Shown: positions 1 through 7,221 of the stretch, piece after piece
Layout: every line of letters starts with the position of its first letter
Numbering within the stretch: position 1 is the stretch's first letter
Origin: Thalassiosira profunda
Lineage: Eukaryota; Bacillariophyta; Thalassiosirophyceae; Thalassiosirales; Thalassiosiraceae
DNA length: 10,890 nt
Direction: 5' to 3'
NCBI GenBank assembly: GCA_036939355.1
Contig: JALLAP010000700.1
Location: 1-10,890 of the forward strand
The notes under the pieces: model-generated
Seen by the model: only the letters and a program-made list of their open reading frames with translations
Databases searched by the model: none
What the model was told of the DNA's origin: nothing
Made by a program: the position numbers and the translations under genes

Positions 1-43
1 CATGCCGGGCTTCGATCCCAAGGATATGAAGTACAAGCTGTAA
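1..43 (+). CDS. C-terminal end of an unidentified protein (partial)
   Basis: An open frame enters from the left edge and ends at a TAA at 41-43. It reads ...MPGFDPKDMKYKL, with mostly G/C-ending codons like the confirmed genes here. This is too short to name a family. A gene end on this strand fits the strict strand alternation of the window, because the next gene ends towards it on the minus strand. The ATG at 2-4 is probably internal. The call rests on frame, codon use and context only, so a chance open frame cannot be excluded. Confidence 0.4.
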   Translation, partial: MPGFDPKDMKYKL

Positions 44-67
44 AAAGCTTTTGGGAAAGCTTTTGGG
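44..67. repeat. Perfect 12-bp tandem duplication after a stop codon
   Basis: AAAGCTTTTGGG occurs twice head to tail (44-55 and 56-67) with no mismatch, immediately behind the TAA of the left gene. It probably lies in that gene's 3' UTR. Replication slippage is the simplest origin, and no function is implied. Confidence 0.8.
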
Positions 68-365
68 AGATGAAGCAATCAATTCATTCCCTGGTGATTG
101 TTTCAATGCTCCGGATTTGGGTTCGTTTGCAGCAATCGACTTTGGGGAAACAAAGAGATAGGTTTCCTGATTGCAAATGCGTCTGGGGCATCTGAAAAGT
201 CTTGCGCGCACTTGTTTCAGTGGGAAATAACATTCAATACGACATCTTACGATATTGGATTTGTTGTCTGATATCAGAGTCCTCTTTACAGGCGCTGCTG
301 GTTTTGAGGAGTGCGCCCTATCAATTTGCAACAGAAATGAAATGCCCATACGAAGTGCTCTACCA
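44..365. other. Convergent intergenic region without a recognisable gene
   Basis: This 322-base stretch lies between the stop of the left partial gene and the stop of the FKBP gene, so it should hold both 3' untranslated regions. The short open frames in it show no recognisable domain and one runs into the antisense of the FKBP exon. It contains a perfect 12-bp tandem duplication directly after the stop codon (44-67) and a 12-bp perfect palindrome, TCTGATATCAGA (267-278). I see no tRNA-like or other structured RNA. Confidence 0.6.
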
Positions 366-988
366 TCATCTGATTTCTTTCAATTTCACCATGAAATGGA
401 GGTCCGCATTCGGAGGAATCTCCGGAGCCGCTCCCCGCTTCCCATACCCGAGCTTTGAGGGAACTCGGAGTATTCGCTTCCCGCCCACTTTCATGCCCGG
501 GATTCCCTGATAGATGTGCAATTTAGATGGACGTGTACAAAATGATGATGCAAACAAGCCCGCTTCAAAATCACCTGATCCCACCCCTTTATCACTTCTC
601 CTGCACCCAGGGTAAACTCAAAGCTGCTTGCCTTGTCAAAGACGCTCCCATCGTCCAGCTTGCCCTCATACTTCATCACCACGGTATCTCCTTCTGCACA
701 CGCCGGTCCTTTCCCCTCCTTCACCTCCTCGATCTTCAACTTCTCCTCCTCCGGAACCTCCGGAACCGGATCGGCCGCCACCCGAAAGCTCTGCCCGGTC
801 TGCACCAGCACGCCCTTGTCGACGCCCTTCTTGAACGCGCTCTTGATGGCTGCCTTTGACTTGGAATCGACGTCGTACTCAGATGCCAAGTATTTTGTGA
901 TGGCCGTGCGGGAGGCGCCCTTGGGAGTCGGCGGCTGCGCGCGGATGGCGGCCACGATCTTATCGAGGAGGGTCTTCGGCGGCGCCAT
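366..988 (-). CDS. Nuclear FKBP-type prolyl isomerase with N-terminal linker-histone H1/H5-like domain
   Basis: The gene has two exons (988-575 and 506-366) joined across a 68-bp GT-AG intron (574-507), giving 184 residues. The join restores a continuous FKBP core, GEVIKGWDQ followed by GIPGMKVGG. Residues about 85-184 form a full FKBP domain. The residues lining the FK506/prolyl pocket appear conserved: Y107, F117-D118, F123 or F125, V132-I133, W136, Y159 and F176, so catalysis of peptidyl-prolyl isomerisation is likely. Residues about 5-72 resemble a linker-histone globular winged helix: [10 protein letters not shown], a PKG-S turn, ITKYL, then an [16 protein letters not shown] helix and hairpin. 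A proline/glutamate linker (73-84) joins the two. There is no signal peptide, so a nuclear, chromatin-associated role is inferred, like nuclear FKBPs in other eukaryotes. The start ATG has a strong context (ACCATGG). The gene is divergent from the PDI gene. Confidence 0.9.
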
Positions 989-1050
989 GGTTGGGAGGTT
1001 TCAGGGTGCACGGCGGCGTCGGCAGGGCGTGGGTGTCGGGGCGGGGTGCA

Positions 1051-1080
1051 CCAAGATTTTTGTGCATGAAAAAATCTTGG
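1051..1080. repeat. 11-bp-arm perfect inverted repeat in a divergent promoter
   Basis: The arm CCAAGATTTTT (1051-1061) and its exact reverse complement AAAAATCTTGG (1070-1080) flank an 8-base spacer, GTGCATGA. It lies between two divergent genes, outside any coding exon. It could be a dimeric factor site serving both genes, or a cruciform or hairpin in one 5' UTR. Confidence 0.75.
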
Positions 1081-1094
1081 CTGGCGGATTTTGA

Positions 1095-1102
1095 CCACGT
1101 GG
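1095..1102. promoter_or_regulatory. CCACGTGG palindrome (G-box/CCACG-like element)
   Basis: TGACCACGTGG contains the CACGTG core recognised by bHLH and bZIP factors. It also contains CCACG, the half-site of animal and plant ER-stress elements. It lies 86 bp upstream of the ATG of a KDEL-bearing ER protein, where an unfolded-protein-response site would be expected. No exact CCAAT partner at the usual spacing is seen, so the ER-stress reading is only a suggestion. Confidence 0.4.
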
Positions 1103-1187
1103 AAATCGAGTCTTTTGGAGGAGCTGCGCATGCGCGGCTCCACCCATAATTCGAGCAGCACTGCCCGCCAACACCCATAGCCATCTT

Positions 1188-2113
1188 ATGATGAAGCAAA
1201 TAGCAGCCCTCCTCGCCATCGCGGCGTCGACGTCGGCCGCCATCGAGCTCACGCCGGACAACTATTTTGAGAAGACGGACGGCAAAACTGTCTTCCTCAA
1301 ATTCTTTGCCCCTTGGTGAGATAGAAGATGCGCGACGGGCTGGTCTAGCTCTATTGAGCGCTGTTGATGGTGCCGACGTTGGTTACCAACGTTGGACGAC
1401 GGGTATTGCAATGTGGCACAAATTTCAATCGGTAGTTTCACCTGCGCACAGATGTGAGCGTCATGCTTTGCAAATATGCAAAACATACCTAACACATCTC
1501 TTCAACAGGTGCGGGCACTGCAAGGCGATCAAACCCGATTGGGACAAGCTCATTGCCGACTTCGCCGACTCACCGACGCAGCTGGTGGCCGACGTCGACT
1601 GCACGGCCGAGGGCGAGGCGCTGTGCAACGACAATGGGGTGCAGGGGTTCCCGACGCTGAAATGGGGGGATCCGTCGGATCTGCAGGAATACAACGGCGG
1701 ACGAAATTACGACGATTTGAAGCAGTTTGCCGACGAGAACTTGAAGTGAGTGCAAAATGCTGCAACGTTGTGTGCATTATCGTACACAAACTCTCACCTG
1801 CTGATTCGTTTCGGATAGGCCGCTGTGCAGCGTGAAGAACATCGAGCTCTGCGACGACATCAAAACGGCACAAATCAAGAAGTACCAGGACATGTCGCTG
1901 AACGAGCTGAAGAACGAAATTGAGAGCGAGGAGGAGTTCATCAAAGATGCGGAGATCAACTTCGAGATGGAAGTCGAGAAATTGCAGCAGAAATTCGAGC
2001 AGTTAAATCAAGAGAAGGACGATGCGATTGCGGACGTGAAGGCGAAAGGATTGGGCTTGATGAAGAGCGTGCTGAAGACCCGGGAGGCCCCTGCAACGAA
2101 GGACGAGCTGTAG
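1188..2113 (+). CDS. ER thioredoxin/PDI-like protein with coiled-coil tail and KDEL
   Basis: Three exons (1188-1315, 1509-1745, 1819-2113) give 219 residues. Residues 1-18 form a signal peptide (MMKQIAALLAIAASTSA). Residues about 19-122 form one thioredoxin domain with the oxidoreductase motif CGHC at 44-47 and the cis-proline loop at P91 (GFPT). Residues about 145-200 are charged and heptad-like, probably a helical coiled coil. The protein ends in KDEL (216-219), the ER retrieval signal. It should therefore form, reduce or isomerise disulfides in the ER lumen. Classical PDI has four thioredoxin-fold domains, so this is a small single-domain member whose tail may mediate dimers or client binding. 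Intron 1 splits the tryptophan codon just before CGHC, and intron 2 splits K122. Two tandem ATGs open the frame, and the first is used here. Confidence 0.93.
1316..1508 (+). other. Long first intron of the PDI-like gene
   Basis: This 193-bp GT-AG intron is more than twice as long as the other eight in the window (62-82 bp). It has stops in the reading frame, a CTAAC branch-like site (1489-1493) and a pyrimidine-rich end at TTCAACAG. Inside is a near-palindrome, ACGTTGGT-T-ACCAACGT (1376-1392). I see no snoRNA or miRNA-like feature that I could defend. Confidence 0.85.
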
Positions 2114-2248
2114 ACATTGCAACAACGCGCTGAGAGTGCATGCGAACTGTGGAAGACGCGACACCGCAGAATAGAGGGCGATACGACAATTTTCGTCTAT
2201 GTTTACTCCCTCGCGCCTCCCAAACAAAGCCCTTTGCTTCACCACCGC

Positions 2249-3094
2249 TCACAGGGTACGAACGGTCGCCGGCCCGACAATGTTGTTCGCGCACGCAAGC
2301 CGGCACTTCTCGCTCCCATTCTTGCCAATCTTCTGCGCCTCGTAATCGCTCCTCTCGCCCCACACTCCCTCTGCATCCTCCAATTCGACCGCGCACCACC
2401 CGCACTGCATGCCGCCGCCGCAATTTCCCAGCTTTTTCTTCATGCCTCTGTACAGCTCAATGTCCTTATTGGCCAGCAGCGTCTTGCGGAGGTTGTCCCC
2501 CACCCTCGCCTCCAGTTGGATGTCGGGTTTGTTCGTCTCGGGTTGTTGCACGGTGATGGTCACGACGTCGCCCACTTTGTACGTGGGCGCGGCGGTCTCT
2601 TCCGGTGCTGCGTCGCCTTCTGCAGCAGCAGGGACGGCAAACTCAATGTCCAACGGGGAGGGAGCGCCCACAATCGCATCCATGACGTCGTCGAAGCTCG
2701 CCGCGCTCACGTCCGCTCCCATGACCGTCGCAATTTTGGATGCGACCAATCTCTCTTTGTCGGGAGACTCGAACGCCGATCCGCCCTCGTTCACGGCCGT
2801 CACGATCACGCCGCCGACGCCGTCGTCCGATTCTTCGAGGATGAGGCCCAGAGGCTTCTCGAGCGAAAGGGCGAGTGTGGATTGCGTTGTGGGGGTGGAC
2901 ATGCACAGAGAGGTGGCCGGCCTTTCTGCTGGTGCAATTGCAGATGCAGGTGCGACGGAGTTTGCAACTCTCGGTGCAACCGCACAACCATCCGCTCGCG
3001 TAGCGATCGAGGGCGGCGTTGGGACGAACGCGCGCGCCGGGTCGACGCACGACGCCGCGGCGACGAGGACTGCCGCGAGGGTTGAGGAGATCAT
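2249..3094 (-). CDS. Plastid-targeted PDZ-like plus 2Fe-2S ferredoxin protein (PNSB3/NDF4-like)
   Basis: A single uninterrupted exon encodes 281 residues. The frame is open upstream to 3127, but the codon there is TTG. The first ATG is 3094-3092, with A at -3, and it begins a clean signal peptide. The peptide is cut at about A22, leaving FVPTPPS, the phenylalanine-first transit peptide of secondary red plastids. Residues about 75-153 look like a PDZ domain (LEKPLGLILEE...GGVIVTAV...). Residues about 171-281 form a ferredoxin-like domain with likely cluster ligands C225, C231, C234 and C268 (C-x5-C-x2-C ... RLAC). The IELY strand and NCGGG loop resemble, from memory, the plant thylakoid NDH subunit PNSB3/NDF4 more than photosynthetic ferredoxin. 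An electron-transfer or assembly role in the plastid is inferred. The gene is convergent with the PDI gene and divergent from the LRR gene. Confidence 0.88.
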   Translation of the reverse strand: MISSTLAAVLVAAASCVDPARAFVPTPPSIATRADGCAVAPRVANSVAPASAIAPAERPATSLCMSTPTTQSTLALSLEKPLGLILEESDDGVGGVIVTAVNEGGSAFESPDKERLVASKIATVMGADVSAASFDDVMDAIVGAPSPLDIEFAVPAAAEGDAAPEETAAPTYKVGDVVTITVQQPETNKPDIQLEARVGDNLRKTLLANKDIELYRGMKKKLGNCGGGMQCGWCAVELEDAEGVWGERSDYEAQKIGKNGSEKCRLACANNIVGPATVRTL

Positions 3095-3329
3095 CTTTGC
3101 GGGGAGGTGCTGGGCTTTGAATGGCAAGGTTCAGGGCGGAAAGGCGCCGGCCACGCGCCACGCACGCACGAGCGAGGAGGAAAAAGAAGAGCAGGAAGCT
3201 AACTTTACGTCGTATTGTACCTACCGCTATTAGGATACCCCCCCTCCAAAAATGAAGGAGTCCGCCTCTCCTTTGCCACGACCTCCTCCACGATGCATGG
3301 GCACATAAACACCGCTCGACCCGACAACC
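3095..3329. promoter_or_regulatory. Divergent promoter between the ferredoxin-like and LRR genes
   Basis: These 235 bp separate two divergent ATGs. There is a purine-rich tract on the plus strand around 3174-3199 and a pyrimidine-rich run around 3237-3293 just ahead of the LRR start. No TATA box or long palindrome is evident. Confidence 0.5.
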
Positions 3330-5710
3330 ATGCTGGCCGGCGGACCGATCGACGACGAAGATGGAGCCACGGTGCTCGCGGACGATCTCAGCGTGTGCGA
3401 TGACGACGAGGAGCACAACCGCGGGCGCGGCCGTCTGATCACCTCTGCCCAAGCCCGAGAGGAACGACGGGCCGCGCGGCGGTATCGGTACACAATTGCA
3501 GTTCTGATGCTCCTCACGCTGGTAGTAAGCGCCATTGTTGCCGCGATACGGTTCGGCAGCCCGAGACTGTCGACGGGGCAACAACAAAGCGGCGAGGGGG
3601 CGCTGGACCTCTCCGGCGGCAACGGGCTGCGCGAGAAGGAGAACGAGGAGCGATTGGAGCAAACTTTGCAGTACCTCGTCAACTTCCGCGTCTCGCACTG
3701 GACGACCCTCGATTACCAATACAGGGGCAACGTGTTTGAGCGTGGCACGGGGTACTCTCCACAATATCGTGCGGCGGTCTGGATCGCGAGGCGCGATCTG
3801 CGGCGACTCGCCATCCCGTCTGCCGAGGAGCATTCGAAGGAAGAGTACCCCTTCCTCCAGAGATATGCGCTGACGGTGCTCTTTTTCTCCCTGGGAGGGC
3901 TGGACGGGTGGACGTGGCGCGTGGACTTCCTGCAGGGGTTCCACGAGTGCGATTGGCACGACAAATTCACGATACAGGGGGTTGCGGGGGAGTTCTTGTG
4001 GGGGGCGATGTGCGACGGCGCGCCCGATTTGGACGAAGATGACATTGAAAACGAGGGCGGCGGGGATCTGATCTCGATGTCGCGAGTGGTCACAGCGATC
4101 AGTCTGCCCCCACTCAACAACATGCAAGGGACACTTCCACCGGAGTTGCATCACCTCAAGTATCTCAAGCAACTTCACGTGCAATTCAATCAAGGCGTGT
4201 CGGGTTCCATTCCCTTCGAGTATGGATGGCTGGAGCATCTGAGCGATTGTGAGTGTGCACCTCCATCGAATGCATTTTGCAAGTACGAAGCATGTTGAAA
4301 CCTCACCTTGTTCTACTCTGGCTACAGTGACTTTGACATACACTTCTATTGAAGGAAAGATCCCTCGGACTTTTGCAGGGTTGGCGAAGATGGAAATGTT
4401 AGATTTGAGCCACAATGTTCTTCGCGGAAACACCCTCGACGGAGATCTCGGCTTCGCTAAGGGCATGTCGGATTTGACCCACCTTTCCCTCAGCTACAAT
4501 AGCAACATTACGGGCACGCTTCCGGATCTCTCCAGTTTGACCAATCTGGAAGAGCTTTCAGTCTCCAATACGGGATTGTATGGCACACTGCCATCCTGGC
4601 TGCCGGAGCTAACTCAGTTGAAGAAATTACGGCTTGATGACTGCGCATTCGACGGAAGCGTGAATATTCTGCAGAACATGAAGCACCTCACGCACGTCTA
4701 TATCGAGGACAACAGCTTCACAGACTCCATCGACGATGCGTTCTTTGCAGACTTTGATGATCTGGTCCATCTCGACGTCTCCAACTGCTCTTTCGCTGGT
4801 ACCGCACCAGGGCATCTTTTCCAATTGCCAACCCTGGAAGTGCTGGATATGAGCGTGAACCAGCTTGATGGCGGGCTTCCGAATGCTTTGGGAGAAATTG
4901 ATCAAAGCAGGTTGCAGTATCTATCATTACACAGCAACAATATCACAGGCCCAATTGATGGTGGCATTGCACAGTTGACGAACTTGACCACGCTGGATTT
5001 GTCTTCGAACCAATTCACCGGTACCATTCCGGATCTGAGCGAACTGGCTGATCTACAGATCTTGTTTCTTGGGCGAAACTTGTTCACTCAAGGGCCGGTA
5101 CCACCGTGGCTGCGCGAAATGAAACAGCTGACGGAGCTCTCGCTGAAAAGTGCACAGCTGTACGATACAATACCCGCATGGCTCGGAGAGCTCACGAAAT
5201 TGACCTATCTGGATCTCGGAGAGAACACCTTGATTGATACGATACCGCAGTCGCTGGGCAATTTGACAGAGCTGATGGTGTTGATGCTCAACTCAAACCG
5301 TTTGGAGGGCGAGCTGGGGTTGGGCCAGCTTGAGAAATTAGGTGAGCAGCACTTCAGTGAAGGAGTTTGCACCAATTGCCTTTGTGATATCTCACCCCTT
5401 TCTGCTCTCTTCAGAGGCACTGCTCATCGACGACAATGACATCACTGGCAATACTGATGCGATGTGTGCGCACGAGCTCACGCACTTTATCGCAGATTGT
5501 GCGAGCAGTCCAAACAGAACCGTAGAGCTGAATTGCACGTGTTGCACGCTGTGCTGCTCCGATGAGAATGCAACCTGCAACGACTCGGAATGGCTGGGAA
5601 ATCACCTGGGCATTTGGGAGTACGGCTACAAGAGACGGGTGTGGGATTTTGACGAAAACGGCGCTCTTACTCCGTTGGTGAATTACAACCAGCTGCAATC
5701 TCAACCATAA
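3330..5710 (+). CDS. Single-pass membrane leucine-rich repeat protein (diatom-type, receptor-like)
   Basis: Three exons (3330-4248, 4328-5341, 5415-5710) give 742 residues. Introns of 79 and 73 bp begin GTGAG and both restore LRR consensus (LEHLSDLTLTYTS; LEKLEALLIDDND). The N-terminus is acidic and presumably cytosolic (8-30). A hydrophobic helix at about 55-73 (TIAVLMLLTLVVSAIVAAI), preceded by arginines, makes a type II-like anchor. A conserved pre-LRR region follows (SPQYRAAVWIARRDL at 143-157; FLQRYALTVLFF at 175-186; CDW at 207-209), then plant-type LRRs from about 253 to 660 (LxxLxLxxNxxxGxIP). A cysteine cluster, CTCCTLCC (685-692), lies near the C-terminus. There is no kinase domain. 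The layout suggests an extracellular or lumenal ligand-binding protein. Ligand and signalling partner are unknown. Confidence 0.92.
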
Positions 5711-5813
5711 CCAATGAGCAGCTGAACAAGAAAGCCGAGGAAACCCTGTCGGAGATGATGAATCCCAACCATAACTCAAAGAGGCACCCCCGCGATGCCG
5801 AAACAAATCACAG

Positions 5814-6944
5814 CTAAACTGAAATCAGATTGTCTGTTTCGTCAACTGAAACCGGATTGTCTGCTTCGTCGTTGCTGGCTGCTTTGAGAGCGGAAATCAG
5901 CATCTCCCTCGATCCGTCGACCTCCAACCCTTTCTTGTGAGCCTTCCGGCGCAGCTCGCTGATGAACATGGTGCTCAAATCCGTCGACCCTCGCTTCTTC
6001 TCCGCCCTCGCCATAGCTGCCAACACATCGGTCATGCCCCCGGGGATGTCGGTGAGAGACACTTTTTCGAGGACTTCGGTCTTGTTCTCCACAACGAAGT
6101 CCAAAACAGCCTCCTTGAGGAGAGCGCAGTTCTTCGAGTCCGCGTAAAGGAGAAGCTCCGACACAATCTCCACGGAAATTTTCGTCGATTTGACGTAGCT
6201 TGCCTCCGCCGTCAGTTTGAGGCCGGTCACCCCGTACCTGTCTGCGGCATCGATGATCTCTCGGGCATTCTTCTTCATATCGCTGGCGCTGATTGTTCCC
6301 CCATACACGTAACTGAGAAGGCAATTGAATATCTCAGGCGTGACGTCGGCAATTTGGATGGGTTCCCCTCCTCCCGTCCCGCACATTTCGGCAAGCACTG
6401 CGGCGCATTTTTTCAGGATGATCCGGTGAGCGTAGAAAGTAGTCGCCGTTTTTGCCTTCTTCTTCCTGCCCTCCTCCGTTTCTTCTTGCCCTCCAACCTC
6501 GAACACAGCATCGGCTGACTCCTCCTCCATGAACAAATCTCGGATGACGGCGCAGGCCGATGGATTCTCGGGCACAAACGCCGGAGGTGGCTTGGGCTTG
6601 GCAGGCGTGGAAGTGGCGCCAGTGGCGGCGTCGAGGTCCTGGATCATCCGGGAACGGCGCCGCCTTACAAAAGATCCCAGGCTTAACCCATCCTCCGGCT
6701 CATTACCATTATAATCATCATCATCGGACCATCGATTGCGAGCCTGGCGCAGGAGACGGCGTTGTTGTTGTTCGGCGCGGCGTTCGCCATCATTTCGGCG
6801 CACCCTTTGGAGGGGCGACTCATTTCGGCGAGAGCGCGCCCGGGCGGGCGACTCGTCACCGCCACGCCGCTCGCGACGAGACATCCGTCTCCGCCTAGCC
6901 CTCTCCACCTCCATATCCAACTCGTCGCCGCCAGGATTATCCAT
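5814..6944 (-). CDS. BTB/POZ protein with SAP-like motif and arginine-rich N-terminus
   Basis: One exon encodes 376 residues, from an ATG at 6944-6942 (A at -3) to a TAG. Residues 1-100 are low-complexity and strongly basic, with many Arg-Arg pairs, and are likely nuclear-localising or nucleic-acid binding. Residues about 143-255 form a BTB/POZ domain (DAVFEV ... FYAHRIILKKCAAVLAEM ... FNCLLSYVYGG), with a charged insert at about 152-168. Residues about 256-315 look BACK-like. Residues about 323-355 (LSTMFISELRRKAHKKGLEV) fit a SAP motif, a helix-turn-helix for scaffold or matrix DNA. BTB proteins of this shape often serve as CUL3 ubiquitin-ligase adaptors, and a nuclear substrate adaptor is a reasonable inference. 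The last 18 residues are a duplicated nonapeptide. The gene is convergent with the LRR gene, 103 bp away. Confidence 0.9.
   Translation of the reverse strand: MDNPGGDELDMEVERARRRRMSRRERRGGDESPARARSRRNESPLQRVRRNDGERRAEQQQRRLLRQARNRWSDDDDYNGNEPEDGLSLGSFVRRRRSRMIQDLDAATGATSTPAKPKPPPAFVPENPSACAVIRDLFMEEESADAVFEVGGQEETEEGRKKKAKTATTFYAHRIILKKCAAVLAEMCGTGGGEPIQIADVTPEIFNCLLSYVYGGTISASDMKKNAREIIDAADRYGVTGLKLTAEASYVKSTKISVEIVSELLLYADSKNCALLKEAVLDFVVENKTEVLEKVSLTDIPGGMTDVLAAMARAEKKRGSTDLSTMFISELRRKAHKKGLEVDGSREMLISALKAASNDEADNPVSVDETDNLISV
5817..5870 (-). repeat. 27-bp tandem duplication at the C-terminus of the BTB gene
   Basis: Two adjacent 27-bp units (5817-5843 and 5844-5870) differ at three positions. 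They encode DETDNLISV and DEADNPVSV in frame, and the stop codon follows directly. This looks like an in-frame slippage duplication that has since diverged, lengthening the acidic tail by nine residues. Confidence 0.85.
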
Positions 6945-7104
6945 CGTGGCAGCTCTCCTCCGCTTGCTTCGCCCCTAACATACCTTGGGCTTGGGCTTGT
7001 ACCATTGTTTGGATTTGGGGTAATAAAATTGGTCTCATTTTTTATTTTCTACATAGATATACCTTAGAAAGATACCAAGCCGGAATTTCCGGTGTTGTAA
7101 CCCC
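6945..7104. promoter_or_regulatory. Divergent promoter between the BTB and M3 peptidase genes
   Basis: The stretch from the BTB ATG to the first possible ATG of the peptidase is 160 bp, or 277 bp if the peptidase starts at 7222. It holds an ATTGG (inverted CCAAT box) at 7028-7032, an A/T-rich stretch at about 7020-7062 and a perfect palindrome, CCGGAA-T-TTCCGG, at 7080-7092. A short TTGGGC duplication lies near 6985-6996. Factor identity is not claimed. Confidence 0.5.
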
Positions 7105-7221
7105 ATGACTACACCCTGCCGCCAAATCTACAAAGAGAGCAGAGGGCGGAGGCGGAGCGAAACGCGCTGGTGTTCGAGGGTGCACATCTTTGCTCTCTTC
7201 CCTCGCACCCCAATCCATCTA

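Larger units (their letters stand above)
989..1187. promoter_or_regulatory. Divergent promoter between the FKBP and PDI-like genes
   Basis: Only 199 bp separate the two start codons, so both promoters must lie here or overlap. The region holds an 11-bp-arm inverted repeat (1051-1080) and a CCACGTGG palindrome (1095-1102). I see no convincing TATA box. Both genes encode folding factors (one nuclear, one in the ER), so co-regulation is possible but unproven. Confidence 0.6.

Noticed and set aside
267..278. TCTGATATCAGA palindrome as an operator
   Set aside because: It lies between two converging gene ends, not upstream of a start, so a promoter role is unlikely and a chance palindrome is adequate.
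3095..3127. An 11-residue N-terminal extension of the ferredoxin-like protein
   Set aside because: The codon at 3127-3125 is TTG. The first ATG (3094) starts an ideal signal peptide, so the extension is not used.
2117..3233. Plus-strand open frames of 322 and 274 codons across the ferredoxin gene
   Set aside because: Both are antisense shadows. The minus-strand frame has a signal peptide, PDZ-like and ferredoxin motifs, which settles the coding strand.
2643..4466. A 607-codon open frame on the minus strand
   Set aside because: It lies antisense to exon 1 of the LRR gene and its first intron, crosses the divergent promoter, and overlaps the ferredoxin gene in another frame. It is Arg/Pro-rich with no domain, a typical shadow in GC-rich coding DNA.
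7105..7221. A confident mitochondrial presequence on the M3 peptidase
   Set aside because: The 39 residues are arginine-rich, but they start in a weak context and contain features of untranslated DNA. The ATG at 7222 is equally plausible, so it is kept only as an alternative.
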